Part shown: piece after piece, positions 24,563 to 31,949 of the stretch
How positions within the stretch are numbered: the first letter of the stretch is position 1
Layout of the letters: each line of letters begins with the position of its first letter
Origin: CAYFUF01 sp964394795
GTDB taxonomy: Bacteria > Bacillota > Clostridia > Tissierellales > Peptoniphilaceae
Reading direction: 5' to 3'
Assembly: GCA_964394795.1 (NCBI GenBank)
Contig: CAYMYX010000015.1
Coordinates: 1 to 32,839, forward strand
DNA length: 32,839 nucleotides
Notes under the pieces: generated by a model
What the model was told of the DNA's origin: nothing
Database searches by the model: none
What the model saw: the letters and a program-made list of their open reading frames with translations, nothing else
Made by a program: the position numbers and the translations under genes

Positions 24563-25873
24563 ATGTTAACCGTAAAAAGAGTATTGGATCAACGACGTCC
24601 CGATTACCCTATCGGTATTCCTTCGTATTGCACTGCCAATGAACTCGTAATCGAAGCCTTGTTTGAGCAAGAAGTAGAGACTGATCATCCTTTGCTAATC
24701 GAAGCTACAGCCAATCAGGTAAATCAATTTGGCGGTTATACAGGCAAACAACCTGCAGATTTTGTAGACAGTGTTTACCAAATCGCTGATCGCGTTGGTT
24801 TCCCTCGTGAGCGAATCATTCTAGGTGGAGATCACCTAGGTCCTTTGATCTGGGCAAACGAGCCTGAAGAAGAAGCCATGGCAAAAGCCAAGGATTTGGT
24901 TAAGCTTTTTGTGGAGGCGGGCTATCGAAAGATTCATCTGGATACCTCAATGAAATTAGGCGATGATTCCCCAGACGAACCTTTATCGGACGAAATCATT
25001 GCAAGAAGAGGAATTGAACTTTTTGCTGTGTGTGAAGCGGCTTACCAAGAATTAAAGAAAGCTGATCCCGATGCGAAGAGACCGGACTTTATCATCGGTT
25101 CAGAAGTGCCCATTCCAGGCGGGGCTCAAGAAGAAGAGGATAGCATCAGTGTAACGAAGGTTGAAGCCGTTCAAGAAACCTTGGCAGCCTATCAACAAGC
25201 TTTTGAGGATGCCGGATTCGACGGTGGTATGGACAGTGTAGTTGGGATAGTCACCCAGCCTGGCGTTGAGTTTGGTGATGACGAAGTCTTCCAGTTCGAC
25301 CGAGAAGCAGCCAAGGAATTATCCTCCTTTATCAACGATATTCCGAGTCTTGTCATGGAAGGCCACTCCACAGATTATCAGCACCGAGAATCGTTGAAGG
25401 CAATGGTCGAAGAAGGCGTTGGGATTTTAAAAGTAGGGCCTGCCTTAACCTTCGTGTTACGAGAAGGCCTCTTTGCCCTTTCCGCTATGGAAAAGGAATT
25501 GGTTAGCCAGGAAGACCGAGCGAACTTACCTCAGGTTTTGGAAGCGGTAATGATGGAAAACCCTTCAAATTGGGCAAAACATTATACTGGTTCAGATGCC
25601 GAGCTTGCGTTGAAGAGAAAGTATTCTTTCTCCGATCGCAGCCGGTACTATCTGACTGATGAACGTGTTGTTTCAGCAATAGAAAAACTATTTGCAAATT
25701 TTGAGACGCTTAAAGTCCCTTCAGGCTTATTGCATCAATACATGCCTAAACAATACGAGAAGGTAACTCGCGGCGGATTACAAAGCGATGGGAGAACTTT
25801 AGTGAAAGACTATGTCCATGAACTAGCTAATGATTACCGATTCGCTTGCTATCCAAATTTGCAACTAGATTAA
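24563..25873 (+). CDS. GatZ/KbaZ-family protein (tagatose-bisphosphate aldolase partner or tagatose-6-phosphate 4-epimerase)
   Basis: 436 residues. VNQFGGYTGKQPADF, IADRVGF, ERIILGGDHLGP, HLDTSM, IGSEVPIPGG and EGHSTDYQ are the family hallmarks. In E. coli GatZ is the non-catalytic partner of the class II aldolase GatY; here there is no GatY, and a class I LacD-type aldolase follows instead. Stand-alone family members have been described as tagatose-6-phosphate 4-epimerases (giving fructose-6-phosphate), and conserved Asp, Glu and His residues fit a metal-dependent enzyme. I therefore favour an active epimerase role. RBS GAGGAG lies in the end of gatD. Confidence 0.85.
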   Translation: MLTVKRVLDQRRPDYPIGIPSYCTANELVIEALFEQEVETDHPLLIEATANQVNQFGGYTGKQPADFVDSVYQIADRVGFPRERIILGGDHLGPLIWANEPEEEAMAKAKDLVKLFVEAGYRKIHLDTSMKLGDDSPDEPLSDEIIARRGIELFAVCEAAYQELKKADPDAKRPDFIIGSEVPIPGGAQEEEDSISVTKVEAVQETLAAYQQAFEDAGFDGGMDSVVGIVTQPGVEFGDDEVFQFDREAAKELSSFINDIPSLVMEGHSTDYQHRESLKAMVEEGVGILKVGPALTFVLREGLFALSAMEKELVSQEDRANLPQVLEAVMMENPSNWAKHYTGSDAELALKRKYSFSDRSRYYLTDERVVSAIEKLFANFETLKVPSGLLHQYMPKQYEKVTRGGLQSDGRTLVKDYVHELANDYRFACYPNLQLD

Positions 25874-25890
25874 TGAACTCAGGAGAGTGT

Positions 25891-26886
25891 ATGCAAGTAA
25901 GATCAAAAGATAAGATTGAACATTTAAAGAAAGTATCTACCAGTGAGGGGATCATTTCCGCCCTCGCTATCGACCAAAGATCATCCATTCGAAAGTCGCT
26001 AACGGAGATGGACGTAGAGATAGATAGCAACCGGATTGAAGATTTTAAGGCTTTAATTTCCAGCGAGATGACTAAGTACACGTCATCAATCTTGCTCGAT
26101 CCAGAGTACGGTCAAAAGGCCGCTCGGGAGAAGTACGAAGGTGCCGGCCTCATCATGGCCTATGAAGTTACCGGCTTTGACAAAGATGAAGTGGGACGCC
26201 TGCCTCATCTATTGAAAGACTGGTCGGTTAAGCGGCTTAAGGAACTTGGGGCAGATGCCATCAAGATACTCCTATATTACGATGTGGATGAAGACGATGA
26301 AATTAACGATCAAAAGAAAGTTTTTGTCGAGCGGATTGGTAGCGAGTGTGATGGGGAAGGACTGCCTTTCTTCTTGGAGATTATCAGCTACGATGCTAAT
26401 CTTGAATCAATCAAGGGATTGGACTACGCCAAGGTCAAACCAAAAAAAGTTAATGAGGCGGTCAAGGTTTTCTCAGAAGATCGCTATCATGTGGATGTCT
26501 TGAAGTTGGAAGTTCCGGTCAACATGGACTTCGTTGAAGGCTACGCCACAGGAGAAGTTGCCTATACTCGTCAAGAAGCGCTTGACTACTTTAAAGAGCA
26601 GTCCGATGCGACCAATCTTCCTTTTATCTTTTTGTCCGCCGGCGTTTCCTCAGAGCGGTTCCGCGAAACCCTAGAATTTGCTCATGAAGCCGAATCTCAA
26701 TATAATGGTGTTCTGTGTGGCCGCGCGACATGGAAAGATTCTTTACCTATCTTTATGCTTGAAGGAAAAGATGAAGCGTATCGTTGGGTTCATGAGCAAG
26801 GGAAAGAGAATCTTCACCAATTGAATGAGGTGGTTGAGAAGACGGCGAAACCATGGACAGAGAAGATGACGGAGAGGAATGAGTAA
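25891..26886 (+). CDS. lacD: Class I tagatose-1,6-bisphosphate aldolase (LacD-like)
   Basis: 331 residues from the ATG at 25891, picked for AGGAGA 4 nt upstream; in-frame ATG 25873 overlaps the preceding stop but lacks a ribosome site. The length fits LacD (~326). ALAIDQRSSI, LLDPEYG, DAIKILLYYD and DVLKLEVPVNM (with the Schiff-base lysine) match the LacD family, and FIFLSAGVSSERF is the C-terminal phosphate-binding strand. It cleaves D-tagatose-1,6-bisphosphate (and often fructose-1,6-bisphosphate) to DHAP and G3P. Its partner LacC kinase is not evident; the PfkB kinase at 8705 may substitute. It overlaps the rpiB start by one base (TAATG). Confidence 0.88.
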   Translation: MQVRSKDKIEHLKKVSTSEGIISALAIDQRSSIRKSLTEMDVEIDSNRIEDFKALISSEMTKYTSSILLDPEYGQKAAREKYEGAGLIMAYEVTGFDKDEVGRLPHLLKDWSVKRLKELGADAIKILLYYDVDEDDEINDQKKVFVERIGSECDGEGLPFFLEIISYDANLESIKGLDYAKVKPKKVNEAVKVFSEDRYHVDVLKLEVPVNMDFVEGYATGEVAYTRQEALDYFKEQSDATNLPFIFLSAGVSSERFRETLEFAHEAESQYNGVLCGRATWKDSLPIFMLEGKDEAYRWVHEQGKENLHQLNEVVEKTAKPWTEKMTERNE

Positions 26887-27362
26887 TGAAAATCGCTATT
26901 GGCAGTGATCATGTAGGCAGCGAATTAAAGCCTGCAATAATAGAACATCTAAAAGAGAGAGGCGTGGAAGTCGAAGACTTCGGTGCCTACACTTCAGAAA
27001 GTACAGACTATCCCATCTATGGCATAAAGGTAGCAAAAGCAGTAGCTGCTGGCGACTTTGATGGCGGGATTTTAATTTGTGGTACTGGTATTGGCATCTC
27101 CATCTCAGCCAATAAGGTGAAGGGAATCCGAGCGGCATGTTGCTCCGAACCCTATTCAGCTAAGCTATCCAAGCAACACAACAATGCAAACATCTTGTGC
27201 TTTGGCGCGCGTGTCGTGGGAATGGAACTTGCTAAAATGATGGTAGATGAGTGGCTAGATGCGGAATATGAAGGTGGTCGACACAGCCGTCGCGTACAAC
27301 GAATCACGGATTACGAAGAGGAGAATTGGACGCCAGAAGAAGAAGGAAAGAATTTCTGCTAA
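26886..27362 (+). CDS. rpiB: Ribose-5-phosphate isomerase B / LacAB-type isomerase
   Basis: 158 residues, slightly longer than RpiB (~149). IGSDHVGSELK, CGTGIGI with the catalytic C65, and AKLSKQHNNAN with H98 match RpiB; LacA/LacB of galactose-6-phosphate isomerase share the fold but work as a pair, and only one gene is here. It interconverts ribulose-5-phosphate and ribose-5-phosphate, the exit of the kinase reactions into the pentose phosphate pathway. An allose- or other sugar-phosphate isomerase role is possible. The start overlaps the aldolase stop (TAATG) and the gene ends the operon before a terminator. Confidence 0.87.
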   Translation: MKIAIGSDHVGSELKPAIIEHLKERGVEVEDFGAYTSESTDYPIYGIKVAKAVAAGDFDGGILICGTGIGISISANKVKGIRAACCSEPYSAKLSKQHNNANILCFGARVVGMELAKMMVDEWLDAEYEGGRHSRRVQRITDYEEENWTPEEEGKNFC

Positions 27363-27369
27363 TCTAATA

Positions 27370-27400
27370 CTGACAACGAACAAGGCAAAACAGATATAAT
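27370..27400 (+). promoter_or_regulatory. Candidate promoter for msrAB
   Basis: CTGACA (27370-27375) and a perfect TATAAT (27395-27400) with a long 19-bp spacer, right after the rpiB stop. If used, transcription would start upstream of the hairpin at 27420-27455, making that hairpin part of an msrAB leader. Confidence 0.4.
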
Positions 27401-27419
27401 TAAATCAGATATGACGACG

Positions 27420-27455
27420 AGGCGTAAAGGATGAAGTGAATCTTTTACGCCTTTT
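27420..27455 (+). terminator. Terminator of the polyol operon (possible msrAB leader attenuator)
   Basis: AGGCGTAAAGGAT (27420-27432) pairs with ATCTTTTACGCCT (27440-27452), then a T-run. The arm CTTTTAC (27442-27448) could pair instead with GTAAAAG (27456-27462), an alternative structure. Confidence 0.8.
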
Positions 27456-27495
27456 GTAAAAGGTTACATAGAATCACGAACAAGGAGGTGAAGTG

Positions 27496-28611
27496 ATGAT
27501 GGAAGATAAAAGGCAACGAAGATTTGAAAAAGGGCAGAGGAAAGTATGGTTGCTGTTGATAATGGCATGTATGTTTGCCCTCACATCGTGTACGAATACT
27601 TCTGCGGAAGACAAAGGTACTAACCAATCCAACAACCTCGTCCAAACCCTCCGCCAAAAGGAAGAAACCATTTACCTCGCCGGTGGCTGCTTCTGGGGCG
27701 TTGAAGAATACTTTGCCCGAATCAATGGGGTGTTGGATACCGAGGTGGGTTACGCCAACGGGGAAAGTGACGAGACCACCTATGAGGATTTGAAGGAAAC
27801 GGATCACACCGAGACGCTGATGCTGACCTACGATGCCAACACCATCGACTTGGAGGAGATCCTGTTACACTACTTCCGCATCATCGATCCGACCAGCGTG
27901 GATAGGCAGGGTTTTGATGTGGGTCGCCAGTACCGGACGGGGATTTACTCGGAGGATGAGAAGACGGTGGATAGGGTTCAGCTGAGTTTGAACCAGTTGC
28001 AGAAGAAGTATGATGAACCGGTGGTTATTGAGAATGAGGTGCTGTTGAACTATGTGAGTGCCGAGGACTACCACCAGGACTATTTGAAGAAGAATCCGGA
28101 TGGTTACTGCCATGTGAATTTTTCATTGGCGGATGATCCCTTGACGGATGAGGACCTATATCAAAAGCCAAGCGAGGAAGAGCTAAGAGAGCTGCTGACC
28201 GCTGAGGAGTATGAGGTGACTCAGAATGCAGGCACGGAGAAACCCTTCAGCCACCCTTATGATAATTTTGAGGAACCGGGCATCTATGTGGACATCGTGA
28301 CGGGGCAACCCCTGTTTTCGTCGCGGGATAAGTATGATTCGGGGTGTGGGTGGCCCAGTTTCACAAAACCCATCGACCAGACCGCGGTGACCTATGCCAA
28401 GGACAACTCGTATGGGATGGAACGGGTAGAAGTGGAAAGTAAGGTAGGGGAGAGCCATTTGGGCCATGTCTTTGAGGATGGCCCACGAGACGAAGGCGGC
28501 CTCCGCTACTGTATTAATGGAGCCTCCCTCCGTTTCGTGCCCTTGGAGGACATGGAGGCGGAAGGCTACGGCGACTATATTCCCTTTGTGGAAGGTGAAA
28601 AAGGAGAGTGA
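27496..28611 (+). CDS. msrAB: Lipoprotein MsrA-MsrB fusion, peptide methionine sulfoxide reductase
   Basis: 371 residues from ATG 27496 (AAGGAGGTG upstream; GTG 27493 and ATG 27499 are alternatives). Basic N-terminus, hydrophobic core and lipobox LTSC (C32) place it outside the membrane. MsrA (about 58-210) has AGGCFWG with catalytic C65, GRQYRTG and the HQDYL-type motif; MsrB (about 235-365) has SGCGWPSF and RYCINGAS with catalytic C339. The two CxxC zinc pairs usual in MsrB are absent (GIYVDIVTG, VESKVGES), so this is a zinc-free form. It repairs S- and R-methionine sulfoxides in surface proteins. A dedicated electron donor is not seen. One base separates it from the next gene. Confidence 0.93.
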   Translation: MMEDKRQRRFEKGQRKVWLLLIMACMFALTSCTNTSAEDKGTNQSNNLVQTLRQKEETIYLAGGCFWGVEEYFARINGVLDTEVGYANGESDETTYEDLKETDHTETLMLTYDANTIDLEEILLHYFRIIDPTSVDRQGFDVGRQYRTGIYSEDEKTVDRVQLSLNQLQKKYDEPVVIENEVLLNYVSAEDYHQDYLKKNPDGYCHVNFSLADDPLTDEDLYQKPSEEELRELLTAEEYEVTQNAGTEKPFSHPYDNFEEPGIYVDIVTGQPLFSSRDKYDSGCGWPSFTKPIDQTAVTYAKDNSYGMERVEVESKVGESHLGHVFEDGPRDEGGLRYCINGASLRFVPLEDMEAEGYGDYIPFVEGEKGE

Positions 28612-28612
28612 C

Positions 28613-28906
28613 ATGGCAGTAATCGAAGTATGTATTTTTCCAATCGGCGAAGGCATCAGCGTGAGCGAGTATGTGGCGGGTTGCGAGAAGGTCCTCAGCG
28701 ACCTGGGGATGAAGTTCCAGCTAAACCCCATGGGGACAACCATCGAGGGTGACCCTGACGAGATTTTCCGGGCCATCCGCGAAATGCAAGAATCCGTCTT
28801 TGATCGCGGAGCTCAGCGGGTCTATTCGGTCATCAAATGCGACGACCGCAGGGACAAGAAGCACACCATGGAAGATAAGATCCGTTCGGTGGAAGAAAAG
28901 CTCTAA
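28613..28906 (+). CDS. MTH1187-family thiamine-binding protein
   Basis: 97 residues from ATG 28613 (AAGGAGA upstream, inside the end of msrAB). AVIEVCIFPIGEGISVSEYVA, then MGTTIEGDPDEIF, and REMQESVFDRGAQRVYSVIK are the pattern of the small MTH1187/YkoF-like family, ferredoxin-like proteins that bind thiamine or its precursors in the cytosol. Physiological role is uncertain. Its TAA overlaps the ATG of the glycosylase gene (TAATG at 28904-28908), seen in the pre-gap copy. Confidence 0.85.
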   Translation: MAVIEVCIFPIGEGISVSEYVAGCEKVLSDLGMKFQLNPMGTTIEGDPDEIFRAIREMQESVFDRGAQRVYSVIKCDDRRDKKHTMEDKIRSVEEKL

Positions 28907-28953
28907 TGTTGGACTTTTATTCAAGGCCGGCTTTGGAGGTCGCGCCTGACTTG
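28899..28953 (+). repeat. 55-bp direct repeat, copy 1 (scaffold edge)
   Basis: Identical to 29054-29108. It contains the end of the thiamine-binding gene and the first codons of the glycosylase gene, and runs into the N gap. Length 55 is a common assembly k-mer, so the copies are most likely the same DNA at two contig ends. Confidence 0.9.
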
Positions 28954-29053
28954 NNNNNNNNNNNNNNNNNNNNNNNNNNNNNNNNNNNNNNNNNNNNNNN
29001 NNNNNNNNNNNNNNNNNNNNNNNNNNNNNNNNNNNNNNNNNNNNNNNNNNNNN
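28954..29053. other. Assembly gap (100 N)
   Basis: Exactly 100 N, a standard scaffolding placeholder between two identical 55-bp ends. The real sequence is probably continuous with no missing DNA. Confidence 0.97.
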
Positions 29054-29108
29054 AGCTCTAATGTTGGACTTTTATTCAAGGCCGGCTTTGGAGGTCGCGC
29101 CTGACTTG
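29054..29108 (+). repeat. 55-bp direct repeat, copy 2 (scaffold edge)
   Basis: Exact copy of 28899-28953; continues into the intact glycosylase gene. Confidence 0.9.
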
Positions 29109-29702
29109 TTGGGGAAGTATTTGGTTCATGAAAAAGATGGCCTTCTTCTCGCCGGCCGCATCGTCGAGGTGGAGGCCTATACCGGTGAAGAGGACAAGGC
29201 ATGTCACACTTATGGCGGTCGGATTACCCCTCGGACGAAGATCATGTACCTTCGCGGGGGCCATTTGTACGTCTACCTCATCTATGGCATCAACTGCCTT
29301 TTAAATGTGGTTACCGGCAAGGAGGGGGACGGGGAGGCTGTCCTTATCCGCGGCTTGGAAGTGGTCGATGAAGAGCAGTTGGAGTTTGATGGGATTGATG
29401 GATCTTTGAAGGAAAGGCTGCTTGCTAAAGAGAGTCTAGATGCTATGGCGCTAAATCGCTACGGCAAGAAATTCAACGACTTGAGCAAAGTTCAACTAAG
29501 AAACTTCATGGACGGACCGGGCAAATTAAGTAAGGCCCTAGCCCTTGACCTGAGTCATAACGGCTACGACCTTCTTGACAGTGAAGTGTATATTTTGGGC
29601 GGAAATGGAGAACCTGTGGAGTTTGAGACTTCCAAGCGAATTGGGATTGACTATGCGGAAGAGGCTGCGGACTTTTTGTATCGCTTTACGATTAAGGCCT
29701 AA
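29061..29702 (+). CDS. 3-methyladenine DNA glycosylase (AAG/MPG family)
   Basis: 213 residues, usual bacterial length. The N-terminus FYSRPALEVAPDLLGKYLV, catalytic Glu in IVEVEAYTG, then ACHTYGGRITPRTKIMY, GHLYVYLIYGINCLLNVV, EAVLIRG and DGPGKLSKAL define the AAG fold. It excises alkylated purines (3-methyladenine, hypoxanthine) in base excision repair. When the artificial gap is closed its ATG overlaps the stop of the thiamine-binding gene, so msrAB, the thiamine-binding gene and this gene form one operon. Its stop overlaps that of the convergent hydrolase by 4 bp. Confidence 0.94.
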   Translation: MLDFYSRPALEVAPDLLGKYLVHEKDGLLLAGRIVEVEAYTGEEDKACHTYGGRITPRTKIMYLRGGHLYVYLIYGINCLLNVVTGKEGDGEAVLIRGLEVVDEEQLEFDGIDGSLKERLLAKESLDAMALNRYGKKFNDLSKVQLRNFMDGPGKLSKALALDLSHNGYDLLDSEVYILGGNGEPVEFETSKRIGIDYAEEAADFLYRFTIKA

Positions 29703-30553
29703 TCGATTTGTTCATCCAAGAAGGCAATCATTTTGTCCAAGAGGTCTACGGTTTCTTCAATCGCAGTGTTGCGGTCGTAATCATGCTCTTGGCTTTCTAC
29801 AACAAAGGTAGTTGCTTCATACTTTTCGACTAAAGCTTGAAATTCTTCGTAGGGGACGTCATAGTCCCCTGTTGCGTGGGTGAGGAAGAGGGGAACTGGA
29901 TAGGTTTCTAGGTCCCTCAGGCTGTAGCGGTCCAGGAAGTGGCTGTCGTCTTCACCATAGACAAGCTCTTTCCACGTTCCGCTTTGTCGAGCGTAGATGT
30001 AGATGCCCATGGTGTCGCGAGGATCGCCTTCGACAGTGGGTTCATCGGAAGCCTGGTCCAACCAAGTTGCATCGAGGGCGGGATAAGTTTTGTTGAAATA
30101 GTCATTCTTGGATTCGTACCAGTTGTCGGCGAGGAAGCCATAACCATAGAAAGAAATGACACCTTGGGGCGGTGGGGTCAGGTTGCCTTTGCCACCTAAC
30201 CAGAGACTGAGGAAGGCGCCAGCTGACCGACCCCAGAGGAAGTAGGGAATGTCTTGGCCTAGCCATTCTTCGAACTTGTCAAGGATTGTGCTCAGTGAGC
30301 CTTGGAGGTCTTCTAAAATTTCAGGTAGCTTGGTGGCTGGAGCTAAGAGGTAGTCGATGGTGATGATAACATGGCCCTCGTCTGTCAATCGTTGCAGGTG
30401 GTAATTTGGTAAATCATCGCGCTCACCAAAAATCAATCCGCCACCGTGGAGGTAGAGGATGGCCGATTTTGCGGGGACATCTTCATTTCGGATGATGGTG
30501 GCTTCTTTTGTGATGGGACTATCGGAAAGTTGAATTTCTTTTTGTGTAAACAT
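29699..30553 (-). CDS. Alpha/beta hydrolase, HSL-like esterase/acylpeptidase-type
   Basis: 284 residues. HGGGLIFG is the oxyanion-hole motif of the hormone-sensitive lipase class; GRSAG contains the nucleophile Ser, ATGDYDVPY supplies the likely Asp, and SQEHDYDR the His, so the triad is complete. No signal peptide, so cytosolic. It probably hydrolyses short-chain esters; the substrate is unknown. AGGAG precedes the ATG on the minus strand. It converges on the glycosylase gene and diverges from the CPBP gene, standing alone. Confidence 0.85.
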   Translation of the reverse strand: MFTQKEIQLSDSPITKEATIIRNEDVPAKSAILYLHGGGLIFGERDDLPNYHLQRLTDEGHVIITIDYLLAPATKLPEILEDLQGSLSTILDKFEEWLGQDIPYFLWGRSAGAFLSLWLGGKGNLTPPPQGVISFYGYGFLADNWYESKNDYFNKTYPALDATWLDQASDEPTVEGDPRDTMGIYIYARQSGTWKELVYGEDDSHFLDRYSLRDLETYPVPLFLTHATGDYDVPYEEFQALVEKYEATTFVVESQEHDYDRNTAIEETVDLLDKMIAFLDEQID

Positions 30554-30609
30554 GGGGGCTCCTTTCGGGTCTGGGTTTGCTTTTTTCTTATACCCTCCTT
30601 GGGGAAAAG

Positions 30610-31323
30610 ATGTTTAAGCTGGATGCTGACAGGTATGGGTTTAAACTGATGCGGTTGTCATGGAAGTGGCTGGCGATTTCGTTGGCGATGCCGGTCACTT
30701 TGCTTGCCATCTACTTCAACTTTGTGCCTGGTCGCTTGGTGGTGAGTGAGGTGCCTTGGGATATCCAAATGAACTGGATTACCGGCGCTATCTTTACCAC
30801 CGGCTTTGCTGTTGCCTTCGTGGAGGAGCTGTTGATAAGGGGACTCCTTCTGGGCTTGTTGGTGAAGAGGGGAGGCAGGAGGATGGCCCTCGTTATTTCT
30901 TCCGCGGTTTTTGCCCTTCTTCATTTACTGACGCCCAACTTGGGACTTTATGGGGCGTTGATGACACTCCTTGCGACTTACCTGATCAGCTTTGTTTTTA
31001 CTTTTGCCTATTGGGAGAGTGGGACGATGCTGTGTCCGATTCTGCTCCATGGGATTTGGAATGCGTTGATCATTGGGGGTATTGTGGCGATTGGGCCGAA
31101 TGTGGATTCGGGGGCACTGGCGACTTATGTGCTGGAGAGCGACAGTCCGATGATTACGGGTGGACCTTTTGGGGTGGAGGCGTCCTTCATTTCGATTGGG
31201 GTTATTTTGGTCTTTGTGATTTTAGCCCATTTCTTGTACGCGAGGGAGATGAGCAACCGCCGCAAGAAATTTCGCGAAACCCACTTTCCTGATTTTGATA
31301 AGATAGATTACAGCGACAAGTGA
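30610..31323 (+). CDS. CPBP-family intramembrane metalloprotease
   Basis: 237 residues from ATG 30610 (GGGGA 5 nt upstream; the frame also opens with a TTG at 30577, without a ribosome site). About six membrane helices. The three conserved motifs are present: EELLIRG (the EExxxR glutamates), FALLHLL with the first His, and HGIWNAL with the second His. The family (Abi/CAAX protease and bacteriocin-processing) cleaves or processes membrane substrates and may give bacteriocin self-immunity. No bacteriocin gene is adjacent, so the role is open. Confidence 0.88.
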   Translation: MFKLDADRYGFKLMRLSWKWLAISLAMPVTLLAIYFNFVPGRLVVSEVPWDIQMNWITGAIFTTGFAVAFVEELLIRGLLLGLLVKRGGRRMALVISSAVFALLHLLTPNLGLYGALMTLLATYLISFVFTFAYWESGTMLCPILLHGIWNALIIGGIVAIGPNVDSGALATYVLESDSPMITGGPFGVEASFISIGVILVFVILAHFLYAREMSNRRKKFRETHFPDFDKIDYSDK

Positions 31324-31384
31324 AATCTTGACCAGGTTGGGTATCAATTGAGCTAGCATTTATTTCACGTCACGGGAGGTTACA

Positions 31385-31840
31385 GTGATTCGTTTACAGG
31401 AAATTAATAAAAAAATTTGGATCGGCTACGGGCTGGTCTTTCTCCTCGTCTATTCCATGATTGATGGGCTGAATATGTCGTATGGGGATATGGCCCGGGA
31501 ATACGGCACTTGGTTGGTTGTCACCAACATTGCCTTGAATGTCCTAATGGGGGCCATAGCCGGGTTCATGATCGCCCTCTCCGACTACGTCCTCAAGTTT
31601 AAGGGGATTAAGACGAAGGGAGACAGCATGAGCTTTCTGTCGGTGCTGTTTGGGATTTTCACCTATGGCTGCACGCCTTGTGTTATCTCGTTCTTGGCGG
31701 TCTTTGGGATTAACTTCTCGGTTCTGGCATTGCCCTTTGCGGGACTACCTTACAAGCTGATTTCGCTCGCCTTGATGGGACTGGGCATCTGGATTCTGTC
31801 GAGAGAGTTGAAGAGAAACCAATGTGATATTCGTCTTTAA
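31385..31840 (+). CDS. Small membrane protein of unknown function with a GCTPC motif
   Basis: 151 residues from a GTG, with GGGAGGT 4 nt upstream. About four hydrophobic segments: 12-30, 43-67, 81-108 and 110-135. The third carries YGCTPCVISFLAVFG, a CxxC-like pair (C-T-P-C) at a helix, which could bind a metal or do thiol chemistry. I do not recognise the family with confidence. It follows the CPBP gene by 61 bp and ends at a terminator. Confidence 0.75.
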   Translation: MIRLQEINKKIWIGYGLVFLLVYSMIDGLNMSYGDMAREYGTWLVVTNIALNVLMGAIAGFMIALSDYVLKFKGIKTKGDSMSFLSVLFGIFTYGCTPCVISFLAVFGINFSVLALPFAGLPYKLISLALMGLGIWILSRELKRNQCDIRL

Positions 31841-31846
31841 GTTGAG

Positions 31847-31878
31847 GAGCCAACACAAAATGTGGAGGCTCTTTTTTT
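31847..31878 (+). terminator. Rho-independent terminator after the GCTPC membrane protein
   Basis: GAGCC (31847-31851) and GGCTC (31867-31871) enclose CAC/GTG and a small loop; seven T follow. Confidence 0.85.
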
Positions 31879-31892
31879 GTGGGTGAAAATTT

Positions 31893-31922
31893 TTGTCATT
31901 CGTTGGATTTTATCGCTACAAT
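31893..31922 (+). promoter_or_regulatory. Promoter of the MgtC-family gene
   Basis: TTGTCA (31893-31898) and TACAAT (31917-31922), spacer 18 bp, starting 15 bp after the preceding terminator and ending 27 bp before the ATG. The leader is too short for a magnesium riboswitch. Confidence 0.6.
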
Positions 31923-31949
31923 AGAAGCAGGAAGGATCAAGGAGGATTT

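Noticed and set aside
27420..27495. Known riboswitch before msrAB
   Set aside because: The leader is under 100 nt and shows only simple hairpins; no recognisable aptamer such as SAM, TPP or glycine classes.
28183..28776. 197-codon minus-strand open frame over msrAB
   Set aside because: Shadow of the MsrB and thiamine-binding genes, whose motifs are unmistakable.
28899..29108. 55-bp duplication as a mobile-element or attachment-site repeat
   Set aside because: It abuts a 100-N placeholder on both sides and has a typical assembler k-mer length; scaffold overlap is simpler.
28921..29202. Open frame spanning the N gap
   Set aside because: Exists only because N codons contain no stops.
30756..31292. 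178-codon open frame in another plus frame over the CPBP gene
   Set aside because: The CPBP frame has all three family motifs; this one has low-complexity Gly/Asp/Trp-rich sequence and no family resemblance.
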